Shown here one piece after another: positions 1-5,424 of a stretch of 5,424 nt of DNA. Position 1 is the first letter of the stretch. Every line of letters starts with the position of its first letter. The stretch lies in the NCBI GenBank assembly GCA_903874585.1, contig CAIQSY010000151.1, positions 1 to 5,424 of the forward strand, given 5' to 3'. The stretch comes from an uncultured Chlorobiaceae bacterium (lineage in GTDB: Bacteria > Bacteroidota > Chlorobiia > Chlorobiales > Chlorobiaceae). Below the pieces are notes generated by a model. The model searched no databases. It saw nothing but the letters and a program-made list of their open reading frames with translations, and had not been told where the DNA came from. A program made the position numbers and the translations under genes.

Positions 1-932
1 GTAATGGCATTATCGTCAAACATGCTCCGAATGTGACCGGTTCAGCCATTGCCATCGAAGCGCTTTTCCGCGAAGCTGGTTTCCCTGAGCATCTCTACCG
101 CACAGTCCATATCGCTCTTGAGGATGTTGACCATTTCACCGGTGTTATGATTGATCATCCCGCAATTCAGGGCGTATCGGTGACGGGCAGCACGGCGGCT
201 GGCCGAGCGGTTGCCGCAAAAGCAGGACGAGCTATCAAGCGAAGCGTGCTTGAACTCGGCGGCAGCGATCCCTATATCGTCCTTGATGATGCAGATATTC
301 CACAGGCGGTTAATCTTTGTGCGGCGGCGCGTCTTCTCAACAGCGGCCAGAGCTGCATTGCCGCAAAGCGCTTTATCGTTCAATCATCTGTTCTGAAAAA
401 GTTTGAACGCCTTCTTCTGCTGCGTATGCGCTCCGCAGTTGTGGGCGATCCATTCGATTCCAAGGTAGAAATCGGCCCGATGGCACGCCACGATCTTCGC
501 GAACAACTGCACAAACAGGTTACCCTGAGTATGCTTCAGGGAGCCCGATTACTGTGCGGTGGAGAAATTCCAGCAAGAAAAGGGTTTTTCTATCCACCAA
601 CACTCCTCTCTGGCGTGCGCAAGGGAATGGCAGCCTACAGCGAGGAGACCTTTGGTCCCGTTATAACGCTTATCGAGGCTGCTGATGATGCCGAAGCGAT
701 TCGTATCGCTAACGACACGCCCTATGGATTGGGTGCAGCGGTTTTTTCCAGCACTATCGAAAGAGCGCTTGCCGTGGCAGATCAGCTTGAAGTCGGGAGC
801 TGTTTTATCAACAGTTCGGTAAAGTCAGATCCAAGAATGCCTTTTGGTGGTGTGAAAGAGTCCGGTTATGGTCGTGAACTCTCATCGTACGGGATTCGCG
901 AGTTTGTCAACGTTAAAAGCATTTGCTTGTAA
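1..932 (+). CDS. Aldehyde dehydrogenase, succinate-semialdehyde dehydrogenase type (5' end outside window)
   Basis: This enzyme probably oxidises succinate semialdehyde, or a similar aldehyde, to the acid with NAD(P)+ in the cytoplasm. The frame is open from base 3 with no stop, so the gene starts upstream. The GTG at 33 is internal, because the residues before it (NGIIVKHAPN) are typical family sequence. 309 residues are visible, against about 455 in full-length relatives. Counting from codon 33, the Rossmann-side motif VTGSTAAGR is at 50-58, the general-base glutamate in ELGG at 74 and the catalytic cysteine in GQSCIAAKR at 108. EETFGPV and the C-terminal PFGGVKESGYGRELSSYG are also present, so the active site looks intact. 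The Cys loop resembles E. coli Sad/YneI more than GabD. Substrate and cofactor preference cannot be proven from sequence. GC is about 50% or more, higher than the genes downstream. A 49-bp gap without an evident terminator separates it from the next gene. Confidence 0.93.
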   Translation, partial: NGIIVKHAPNVTGSAIAIEALFREAGFPEHLYRTVHIALEDVDHFTGVMIDHPAIQGVSVTGSTAAGRAVAAKAGRAIKRSVLELGGSDPYIVLDDADIPQAVNLCAAARLLNSGQSCIAAKRFIVQSSVLKKFERLLLLRMRSAVVGDPFDSKVEIGPMARHDLREQLHKQVTLSMLQGARLLCGGEIPARKGFFYPPTLLSGVRKGMAAYSEETFGPVITLIEAADDAEAIRIANDTPYGLGAAVFSSTIERALAVADQLEVGSCFINSSVKSDPRMPFGGVKESGYGRELSSYGIREFVNVKSICL

Positions 933-981
933 GCTTTGCTCTGAGCGATAACTATTGCATACAGCCTGACGGGATTTTTTT

Positions 982-1389
982 ATGAACAAGCCAATTGATC
1001 ATACTCTTGACAGGCAGCTTCGGCAGGTGCTTGAGCGTCACCCGGAAATTCGGCTTGCACTGTTGTTTGGCTCTGTAGCGAAAGGTACCGCTCGTTATGA
1101 CAGCGATCTTGATATCGCGGTTGCTGCTGCTCATTCACTCGAATCGCATGACATCATGGTGCTGATTTCTGAACTTGCCGAATTAACAGGACGTCCTATA
1201 GATTTAATTGATTTATCAACGATTGGCGAACCTTTGCTTGGCCAGATTATTGCTGGCGGTCGCAGAATCATGGGCAACGATACACTCTACGCAGAGCAAG
1301 TGCTTAAACATCTCTATAATCAGGAGGATTTTGTGCCGTATCAGAGACGAATTCTTAAAGAGCGGAGGGAAGCATGGATTGGGCGATAA
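982..1389 (+). CDS. mntA: MNT-domain nucleotidyltransferase antitoxin (MntA type)
   Basis: This 135-aa protein is a minimal nucleotidyltransferase, the antitoxin half of a HEPN/MNT module. Characterised members neutralise the HepT toxin by transferring AMP to a tyrosine near its active site. The diagnostic GSx10DxD motif is complete: Gly30-Ser31, then Asp42 and Asp44 (FGSVAKGT...DSDLDIAV). A likely third carboxylate lies in GRPIDLIDL (Asp74 or Asp77). Ser and both Asp residues are present, so catalysis is expected to be intact. The ATG at 982 is the only sensible start. It is preceded only by a weak purine stretch (GACGGGA) and a T-run. The 3' end overlaps the toxin start by 16 bp, which suggests translational coupling. 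No separate promoter is evident, so read-through from the dehydrogenase gene is possible. The family call is firm; activity is inferred. Confidence 0.92.
   Translation: MNKPIDHTLDRQLRQVLERHPEIRLALLFGSVAKGTARYDSDLDIAVAAAHSLESHDIMVLISELAELTGRPIDLIDLSTIGEPLLGQIIAGGRRIMGNDTLYAEQVLKHLYNQEDFVPYQRRILKERREAWIGR
1364..1369 (+). promoter_or_regulatory. Strong Shine-Dalgarno of the HepT toxin gene, inside mntA
   Basis: GGAGGG lies four bases before the ATG at 1374, within the last codons of the antitoxin gene. It is the best ribosome binding site in the window and fixes the toxin start. The antitoxin itself has only a weak site. Confidence 0.75.
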
Positions 1390-1796
1390 TTGAGCAGAAA
1401 CTGGAATCTTTACGTCGTTCTGTCCGCAGGGTTAAAGAGAAATGCCCTGAAAGCGCGGCTGCTATAGCGAATAATTATGATGCTCAGGATATTCTTTCTC
1501 TGAATATTTCACGTGCTGTTCAGATGTGTGTAGATATCGGGACACATCTTATTGCAGGCACAGAGTATGCTTCTCCTGTAACGATGGGGCAAACATTTGA
1601 TATTTTATGTGATGCGGGTATCATCAGCGCTGATTTGGCAGCACGCATGAAAAAAGCGGTAGAGTTTCGTAATATTGCGATTCATAACTACGAATCAATA
1701 AACTGGACTATCGTTTTTGCCATTGCTACAGCACACCTTCAGGATTTTGAAGAGTTTGCAAAAGCAATAATCAGCCTCATGGGTAATACAAAATGA
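1374..1796 (+). CDS. hepT: HEPN-domain RNase toxin (HepT type, DUF86)
   Basis: This 140-aa, mainly helical protein is the toxin partner of the nucleotidyltransferase encoded just upstream. HepT proteins are dimeric RNases that cut RNA, including tRNA in studied cases, and stop growth. The HEPN signature Rx4HxY is complete: Arg99, His104 and Tyr106 in RNIAIHNY. Tyr106 is the position that MntA modifies in characterised systems. Earlier family landmarks are NISRAVQMCVDIG (44-56) and the MG-TFDIL segment (71-78). Length is normal for the family. Translation starts at ATG 1374 behind a strong GGAGGG and overlaps mntA by 16 bp in another frame. A bidirectional terminator follows 51 bp after the stop. 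The module could serve plasmid or island maintenance or phage defence, but no mobile element is visible here. Confidence 0.92.
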   Translation: MDWAIIEQKLESLRRSVRRVKEKCPESAAAIANNYDAQDILSLNISRAVQMCVDIGTHLIAGTEYASPVTMGQTFDILCDAGIISADLAARMKKAVEFRNIAIHNYESINWTIVFAIATAHLQDFEEFAKAIISLMGNTK

Positions 1797-1847
1797 TGAT
1801 GCTCAGGTATGACTATTCCGTTACTTACGGCAGGGGAGCTTCATTAC

Positions 1848-1896
1848 CATCAAAAAAGCCTCTGGATCTTTCGCAAATCCAGAGGCTTTTTTGATG
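1848..1896. terminator. Perfect 20-bp bidirectional rho-independent terminator
   Basis: Arms 1848-1867 and 1877-1896 are exact reverse complements around a 9-nt loop (CTTTCGCAA). The GC core is GCCTCTGGAT/ATCCAGAGGC. The left arm carries AAAAAA and the right arm TTTTTT, so the hairpin is followed by a U-tract in either direction. It sits between hepT (plus) and the short HTH regulator (minus), which converge here, and can serve both. Confidence 0.93.
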
Positions 1897-1930
1897 ACAA
1901 GATGATGAATCTCTACAGGTATTCTGTTTA

Positions 1931-2431
1931 TCAGGAGATAGCAAATTCTGAGAGATAGGTTTTAATCGACTGATGCTTGCCAAGATTAAGCTTTTTGTGC
2001 ATTCTGTAGCGAATACTCTCCATTCCTCTTGTCGATATTCCTACAGCACGACCAATCTCTTTCGTGTCGTAATTCAGCTTCACAAGCAAGCTGATTTTCA
2101 GCTCACGCTGATTCAGATTAGCATGTTTTTTCTGCAGTTTCGAAAGAAAAACCGAATCTGATTCTGTTAACTCCATGTTCAGGCGCTTCTCGATTGTTTC
2201 AGTTTCAATTAAGCTTAAACATGAGTCGGTCATTCCTCTTTTAACGGTAGTGTCGATATCGAGCGCGTGAATCTGATCAAGCAAATTACGCAGTGACGAG
2301 GTCTTTTCGGCGATTGCTGTTGAGATTCTTGTAAGCTCTAAATCCTGATTTGTCACTCTTTCTTTGAGTTCGGCAATCTCTTGTTCGTACTCAGCCAGAG
2401 ATTTTTTTTCTACGTTTTGTGATGTAGTCAT
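1931..2431 (-). CDS. Short coiled-coil LuxR-like HTH regulator (paralogue of the gene at 3875-5089)
   Basis: Predicted DNA-binding protein of 166 aa. Residues about 9-50 are rich in Glu/Lys with heptad-like spacing (EYEQEIAELKERV), suggesting a coiled-coil dimerisation segment. Residues about 107-150 form a LuxR/GerE-like HTH: LNQRELKISLLVKLNYD, then EIGRAVGISTRGMES, then RYRMHKKLNL. There is no receiver or other sensor domain, membrane segment or signal peptide. The last 62 aligned residues match the 404-aa protein at 41 positions by hand count, so the two are clear paralogues. I prefer the ATG at 2431 over an in-frame TTG at 2446, which would add five residues; neither has a good Shine-Dalgarno. 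The gene is followed 34 bp after its stop by the bidirectional hairpin. Its target, and whether it needs a partner sensor, are unknown. Confidence 0.85.
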   Translation of the reverse strand: MTTSQNVEKKSLAEYEQEIAELKERVTNQDLELTRISTAIAEKTSSLRNLLDQIHALDIDTTVKRGMTDSCLSLIETETIEKRLNMELTESDSVFLSKLQKKHANLNQRELKISLLVKLNYDTKEIGRAVGISTRGMESIRYRMHKKLNLGKHQSIKTYLSEFAIS

Positions 2432-2976
2432 GGTTTTTTTTATCAAGGTTATGGATAGGTTTTTTGAAAATTACACGACACAAAATATTTTTTACAGCTT
2501 TTTTCTATTAAATTAATTAAAAACTATTTATTCTCTCCACAATTACGGTCGCTTTATTTTTTAATACGTTATTCTTGCCTTCGAAGAGCTACCATCATGC
2601 CATTTCCAAGAAGGTGTTTTATGAAATTACTTCTTTTGACCTTTACTGTCACGCTTTTCGCGTAATTGTTGTGACGTGTTGATGGAAGTAATATTTGTTT
2701 TTTTTATGAGAATTGCAAAAAAACTTCACTTTTCTGCGTAAAAATGTACATAATTTTTTTTTATACGCTGCACTGATATTTTTTTGTTGCGTAATATCTT
2801 CCTTGTTTGATGTATTATTGCGTTGATTTTTATTATTGATACTATGAATTTATGATGTTTTTTCAATATTACGTTGTTATCTAACACAAAGTATTGTTTG
2901 ATGTTATCGGTATCTTAGTCGTAAAAATTGAGCTTTTTTCTTTTTTCAGGCGCGTGTACTATCTCATCGTTTTTGC
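2432..2976. other. Long T-rich intergenic region without a convincing gene
   Basis: About 545 bp separate the divergent short regulator and lipid kinase genes. By hand count, 2461-2940 is 133 GC of 480 bases (about 28%), far below the flanking genes, with many T-runs on the plus strand. No open frame of useful length exists on either strand. It must hold the promoters of both flanking genes, but I could not find a convincing -35/-10 pair. The only coding-like item is the micro-ORF at 2621. No RNA gene or riboswitch was recognised. Confidence 0.7.
2621..2665 (+). CDS. 14-codon hydrophobic micro-ORF (leader peptide or signal-peptide remnant)
   Basis: ATG at 2621 opens MKLLLLTFTVTLFA followed by TAA. 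A plausible Shine-Dalgarno (AAGAAGGTG, 2608-2616) lies a few bases upstream, better than that of most full genes here. The composition (Met-Lys, then a hydrophobic run ending in Ala) looks like the start of a signal peptide. It may be the remains of a decayed exported-protein gene, a tiny membrane peptide or chance. The next in-frame stop follows only two codons after the TAA. Confidence 0.25.
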   Translation: MKLLLLTFTVTLFA

Positions 2977-3894
2977 ATGAAGAACACTTTCGCTCGTTAC
3001 CTCTTTATTTTTAATCCAGCGGCGGATAAAGGCAGGGCAGTGCGCCAGAAGCCATGGCTGCAAAAACTGTTAGCCAGCAGGGGCGACGTGGCGCTGTTGA
3101 GCACAATGTATGCCGGACATGCTGGCGATATTGCTCGTATGGCAACGGATAAAACGGATTGCATTATTGCCTGTGGTGGTGATGGAACGCTGCACGATGT
3201 GGTTAATGCTGTTGTTGGTAAAAAGGTGGCTGTTGGTATTCTGCCAATGGGTTCAGCAAATGATTTTGTGAAAACACTCTATTCTCGTGCAAAGCCACCA
3301 CAAGGTATTGCTCATTTTTTTACAAAGAGCAGTAAAGTTGTCGATCTCGGCTTTGTTGTTGATGGTGTTGGAAGGCAACACTATTTTATCAACTCTATGG
3401 GACTTGGTTTCAGCGGTCGTATTGCACAATGTGTCAAAAACACTCGTTGGCTGAAGGGTGAACTGCTTTATGTGTATGCCCTGTTTGTGGTGTTGCGGCG
3501 CTATCAGCCAATGCACTTGCATTGTACACTGATGCTTGAGGATAAGGTTGTGGAGCTGGATGAGCCTTTTTTTGCTGTTTCGATAGCGAATGGAGTGGTT
3601 GAAGGAGGAAAGTTTCGTATTGCCCCTTTTGCGGATATCTCTGATGGATTACTTGATGTTGCACTGCTTAAAGCCGTGCCAAAGCGAGAACTCTTTCGAT
3701 ATGTGCTGAAATATCTACGTGGCACTCATATTGATGATCCACAAGTGCTGTACTATCAGGTAAAATCTTTAGTGGTAACACTTTCAAAGCCAGAGGTTAT
3801 GCACCTCGATGGTGAGGTGTTCGACAACATTACTGGACGCATGACTATTGCGGTTATGCCGAAGGCACTAACCATCAAAGGCATTCCGGAATGA
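2977..3894 (+). CDS. Diacylglycerol kinase-like lipid kinase (DAGKc / YegS-BmrU family)
   Basis: Predicted ATP-dependent lipid kinase of 305 aa, normal for the bacterial YegS/DgkB-type family, acting at the cytoplasmic face of the membrane on diacylglycerol or a related lipid. Landmarks in order: FNPAADKGR (12-20), the catalytic nucleotide-binding GGDGT (67-71), LPMGSANDF (89-97, usually G-T-A-N-D-F/L), INSMGLGFSG (138-147), the lid region IANGVVEGGKFRIAP (203-217), DGLLDVALL (223-231) and the C-terminal metal/active-site DGE (278-280). All core motifs are present. It has no signal peptide or transmembrane helix, as expected for a peripheral enzyme. The ATG at 2977 places FNPAADKG close to the N-terminus as in relatives, although no Shine-Dalgarno is seen. 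The lipid substrate cannot be assigned. Its 3' end overlaps the convergent regulator gene by 20 bp. Confidence 0.92.
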   Translation: MKNTFARYLFIFNPAADKGRAVRQKPWLQKLLASRGDVALLSTMYAGHAGDIARMATDKTDCIIACGGDGTLHDVVNAVVGKKVAVGILPMGSANDFVKTLYSRAKPPQGIAHFFTKSSKVVDLGFVVDGVGRQHYFINSMGLGFSGRIAQCVKNTRWLKGELLYVYALFVVLRRYQPMHLHCTLMLEDKVVELDEPFFAVSIANGVVEGGKFRIAPFADISDGLLDVALLKAVPKRELFRYVLKYLRGTHIDDPQVLYYQVKSLVVTLSKPEVMHLDGEVFDNITGRMTIAVMPKALTIKGIPE

Positions 3895-5089
3895 TCAGTT
3901 CCATAAGGTACATTTTGATAGACTGATGTTTTGCTAAGCCTAACTTTTTATGTAATCGATAGCGCGTACTCTCCATGCCTCTGGTTGAAATGCCCATCAG
4001 CGAAGCAATCTCGGTTGTGTTGTAATTGAGTTTGATCATGAGACCTATTCGCTGTTCACGTTTGGTAAGTTGTGGAAATTTCTTCTGCAGCAACGATAAA
4101 AAAAGTTCATCGGATTTATTCAACTCTCTGTTGAGCTGTTCTTCAATAGTTGTGTCGGCATCAATCAAGTGTGCGCAGGAGGTTGTAATGCCATCTTTCA
4201 GAACAGGATCGATATCAAGAGAGGAGATATGATCAAGCAGTATCTGAACCCCATTATTATTTTCAGCAACGGTTATTGATCGTGTCGTCAATTCTCGATT
4301 CTGCTCTGCCACCTTTGTTAGTAATGCAGCATTCTCTTTTTCGATTCCTCGAATCACTTTTTTTTGTGTTTCGGCTTGCGCATTCATTTTGATGGTCATC
4401 TGCGTTATGCGGTAATCACAACTTTCTCGCAGGATTTTCATCTCATTTTCATGCTCTTTTTCTTTTTCGCTCAAGTCGATACGGAAACATTCCAATGCTT
4501 TAAAAAAATGGTAATAAGGGTGATCAAGTGATGGTGACAGTATTGGCTCATCAAGCATATTCAGCCATGATATTTTAGCAATTGCCTGCAGATACTGTTT
4601 TTGCCATACCTCATCAGTGCATTGATCATCAATGTTCAATTCGTCGTATGATGCGGCGCTGTGTTTAAAGGTTAGCATGCTTTGGAGAGCATCATCATAA
4701 CTTTTGAGCAACGTAACAGAGATATTTGTCGGCGCAATTGCTGAAAACATTTCTGCTGTCGTGTGCATTGATGCTGAGATATTATAAAAGCAAACACGCC
4801 CAATTTGTGGGCACCAATTAAAAAGCAGGTTTGTAATGGCTTGCTTATAGGTGGAGGAGATGTTTGCAACATATTTAAGGTTAAACAGAATATGAAATGG
4901 CTTATCCTTTAAACCACTTTCAGCCATCACTATCTGCAAAAGATCCACATCCATAACATCAAGCGCAATCTCTTTGGTGGCATCAATCCAGATATGCACG
5001 ATGTTACCATCAATAACATTCATGCACTTGGTATATCCTTGCGCTTTGTGCTGACTTTTCCAGTGGATTTTTTCGGTGATCGCAGGCAT
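3875..5089 (-). CDS. STAS-like / coiled-coil / LuxR-like HTH regulator
   Basis: Predicted soluble regulator of 404 aa. Residues about 22-140 read like a small alpha/beta domain of SpoIIAA/STAS-like type: a beta pair (NVIDGNIVHIWID), a helix, a strand (KPFHILFNLKYV), a helix, a strand (GRVCFYNIS), then VTLLKSYDDALQSML. This assignment is by pattern only. Residues about 150-205 are of unknown type. Residues about 207-275 are a Glu/Lys-rich coiled coil. Residues about 276-340 are a linker shared with the short paralogue (LLDxIxxLDID, SCxxLI, FLSxLQKK). Residues 341-395 are a LuxR-like HTH (LTKREQRIGLMIKLNYN, EIASLMGISTRGMES, RYRLHKKLGL). There is no receiver domain or membrane segment. ATG 5089 is the start, with only a weak AAGAG upstream. 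A role in sensing through the N-terminal domain is inference. Confidence 0.87.
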   Translation of the reverse strand: MPAITEKIHWKSQHKAQGYTKCMNVIDGNIVHIWIDATKEIALDVMDVDLLQIVMAESGLKDKPFHILFNLKYVANISSTYKQAITNLLFNWCPQIGRVCFYNISASMHTTAEMFSAIAPTNISVTLLKSYDDALQSMLTFKHSAASYDELNIDDQCTDEVWQKQYLQAIAKISWLNMLDEPILSPSLDHPYYHFFKALECFRIDLSEKEKEHENEMKILRESCDYRITQMTIKMNAQAETQKKVIRGIEKENAALLTKVAEQNRELTTRSITVAENNNGVQILLDHISSLDIDPVLKDGITTSCAHLIDADTTIEEQLNRELNKSDELFLSLLQKKFPQLTKREQRIGLMIKLNYNTTEIASLMGISTRGMESTRYRLHKKLGLAKHQSIKMYLMELIIPECL

Positions 5090-5168
5090 GTGCTCTTGTT
5101 ATTCTAAGGTGATTATTGTTGTCGCGATGCTTCTCTTCTTTTCGACTACCAAACTGATTCAGATTTCG

Positions 5169-5208
5169 ATATATAGTAATATAGCTATATATGACTTTTC
5201 TGAAAGTC
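5169..5208. promoter_or_regulatory. Two adjacent inverted repeats upstream of the long regulator; possible promoter/operator
   Basis: ATATATAG (5169-5176) and CTATATAT (5185-5192) form an 8-bp inverted repeat with an 8-nt spacer, and inside it is a perfect 12-bp palindrome ATATAGCTATAT (5179-5190). Directly next to it, GACTTT (5193-5198) and AAAGTC (5203-5208) pair around a 4-nt loop. On the minus strand a TATATT (plus 5178-5183) could be a -10 box for the gene starting at 5089, with a poor -35 (TTTCAG) 16 bp before it. AT-rich palindromes arise easily by chance, so this is tentative. Confidence 0.3.
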
Positions 5209-5293
5209 TAATCATCTTATAAATCTTATATTTCTTCCTCGAAAAGCCTCTTGTTATCGAATTTTTTATGACGAAAAATTATGTTGCTTTTTG

Positions 5294-5314
5294 AAAAAGA
5301 GCTCCTCCCTCTTT
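5294..5314 (-). terminator. Weak terminator-like hairpin after accD
   Basis: On the minus strand, AAAGAG and CTCTTT pair around a 7-nt loop (GGAGGAG), and the second arm runs into a short T-run. It begins 18 bp after the accD stop. The stem is short and AT-rich, so it would be a weak terminator at best. Confidence 0.4.
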
Positions 5315-5332
5315 CGTTCATGGTAATTGCTC

Positions 5333-5424
5333 TTACACCTTCAGCATACTGAGCAAGCTGACCAGCTCACGCTTCAATTCACGACGCGGAATAATGCGAT
5401 CGAGGAAGCCGTGTTCGAGGAGAA
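5333..5424 (-). CDS. accD: Acetyl-CoA carboxylase carboxyltransferase beta subunit, C-terminal end (rest outside window)
   Basis: Only the last 29 complete codons and two bases of a further codon are in the window, ending at TAA (5333-5335). The tail reads LLEHGFLDRIIPRRELKREL, then VSLLSMLKV. It matches the AccD C-terminus, where (F)LLEHGxLDxIVxRxEL is followed by a short amphipathic helix. AccD with AccA forms the carboxyltransferase that makes malonyl-CoA for fatty acid synthesis. The catalytic part, the zinc motif and the start lie beyond the right edge. It points the same way as the regulator gene at 3875-5089 but is about 240 bp from it, with a weak hairpin between, so a shared operon is not evident. 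A related carboxyltransferase subunit is a less likely alternative. Confidence 0.8.
   Translation of the reverse strand, partial: LLEHGFLDRIIPRRELKRELVSLLSMLKV

Noticed and set aside
42..383. Minus-strand open frame opposite the aldehyde dehydrogenase gene
   Set aside because: It lies fully inside a gene with intact catalytic motifs and its translation resembles no family; a shadow frame.
952..1134. Minus-strand open frame over the start of mntA
   Set aside because: It covers the GSx10DxD coding region of a clear gene and shows no motif of its own.
1477..1807. 12-bp direct repeat ATGATGCTCAGG at 1477-1488 and 1796-1807, around part of hepT
   Set aside because: About one 12-bp match is expected by chance in a window of this size, and no mobile element or att-like context accompanies it.
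2451..2516. 21-codon plus-strand frame starting MDRFFENYTT
   Set aside because: Composition reflects the T-rich background, there is no good ribosome site, and it lies just upstream of the divergent regulator start.
2803..2904. 11-bp direct repeat TTGTTTGATGT at 2803-2813 and 2894-2904
   Set aside because: Easily produced by chance in such T-rich DNA; no further copies or regular spacing seen.
3253..3725. Three overlapping minus-strand frames inside the lipid kinase gene
   Set aside because: Low-complexity shadow translations opposite a well-supported gene.
4026..4872. Short frames at 4026-4232 (plus) and 4672-4872 (minus) within the long regulator gene
   Set aside because: They overlap the 404-aa regulator completely and have no recognisable features.
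5260..5280. AATTTTT/AAAAATT hairpin between accD and the long regulator
   Set aside because: Pure AT stem of 7 bp in AT-rich DNA; too weak to call a terminator or site.

Overview
The window looks like chromosomal DNA from a bacterium of the Bacteroidota/Chlorobiota lineage, possibly a green sulfur bacterium with moderate to low GC. This is an inference with moderate confidence. It rests on the two helix-turn-helix proteins, whose C-termini have the form typical of Bacteroidota LuxR-like regulators (FP.LT.RE...L..KLN..T.EIA...GIS.R), on weak Shine-Dalgarno sequences before most genes, and on the general gene content. There is no tRNA, rRNA, CRISPR array, insertion sequence or integrase.

Left part (1-1896): the 3' two-thirds of a succinate-semialdehyde-type aldehyde dehydrogenase runs off the left edge. 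It is followed on the same strand by a two-gene toxin-antitoxin module: an MNT nucleotidyltransferase antitoxin (MntA type) overlapping by 16 bp a HEPN-domain RNase toxin (HepT type). All signature residues of both proteins are present. The module ends at a perfect 20-bp hairpin with an A-tract on one side and a T-tract on the other, which can terminate transcription from both directions.

Middle part (1931-5089): two paralogous minus-strand regulators flank a plus-strand diacylglycerol/lipid kinase-like gene. The short paralogue (166 aa) is a coiled coil plus a LuxR-like HTH. The long one (404 aa) has the same C-terminal module behind an N-terminal domain that I read as STAS/SpoIIAA-like, plus a middle region and a longer coiled coil. 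Between the short regulator and the kinase lies about 545 bp of T-rich DNA (about 28% GC over its core) with no convincing gene, apart from a 14-codon signal-peptide-like micro-ORF. The kinase and the long regulator converge and overlap by 20 bp at their 3' ends.

Right part (5090-5424): about 240 bp of AT-rich intergenic DNA holds two adjacent inverted repeats upstream of the long regulator and a weak terminator-like hairpin. The last 29 complete codons of accD (acetyl-CoA carboxylase carboxyltransferase beta subunit) follow on the minus strand, running off the right edge.

The best candidates for something undescribed are the pair of coiled-coil/HTH regulators around the lipid kinase gene and the unusual domain order of the longer one. 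The toxin-antitoxin module belongs to a known class but looks complete and functional.
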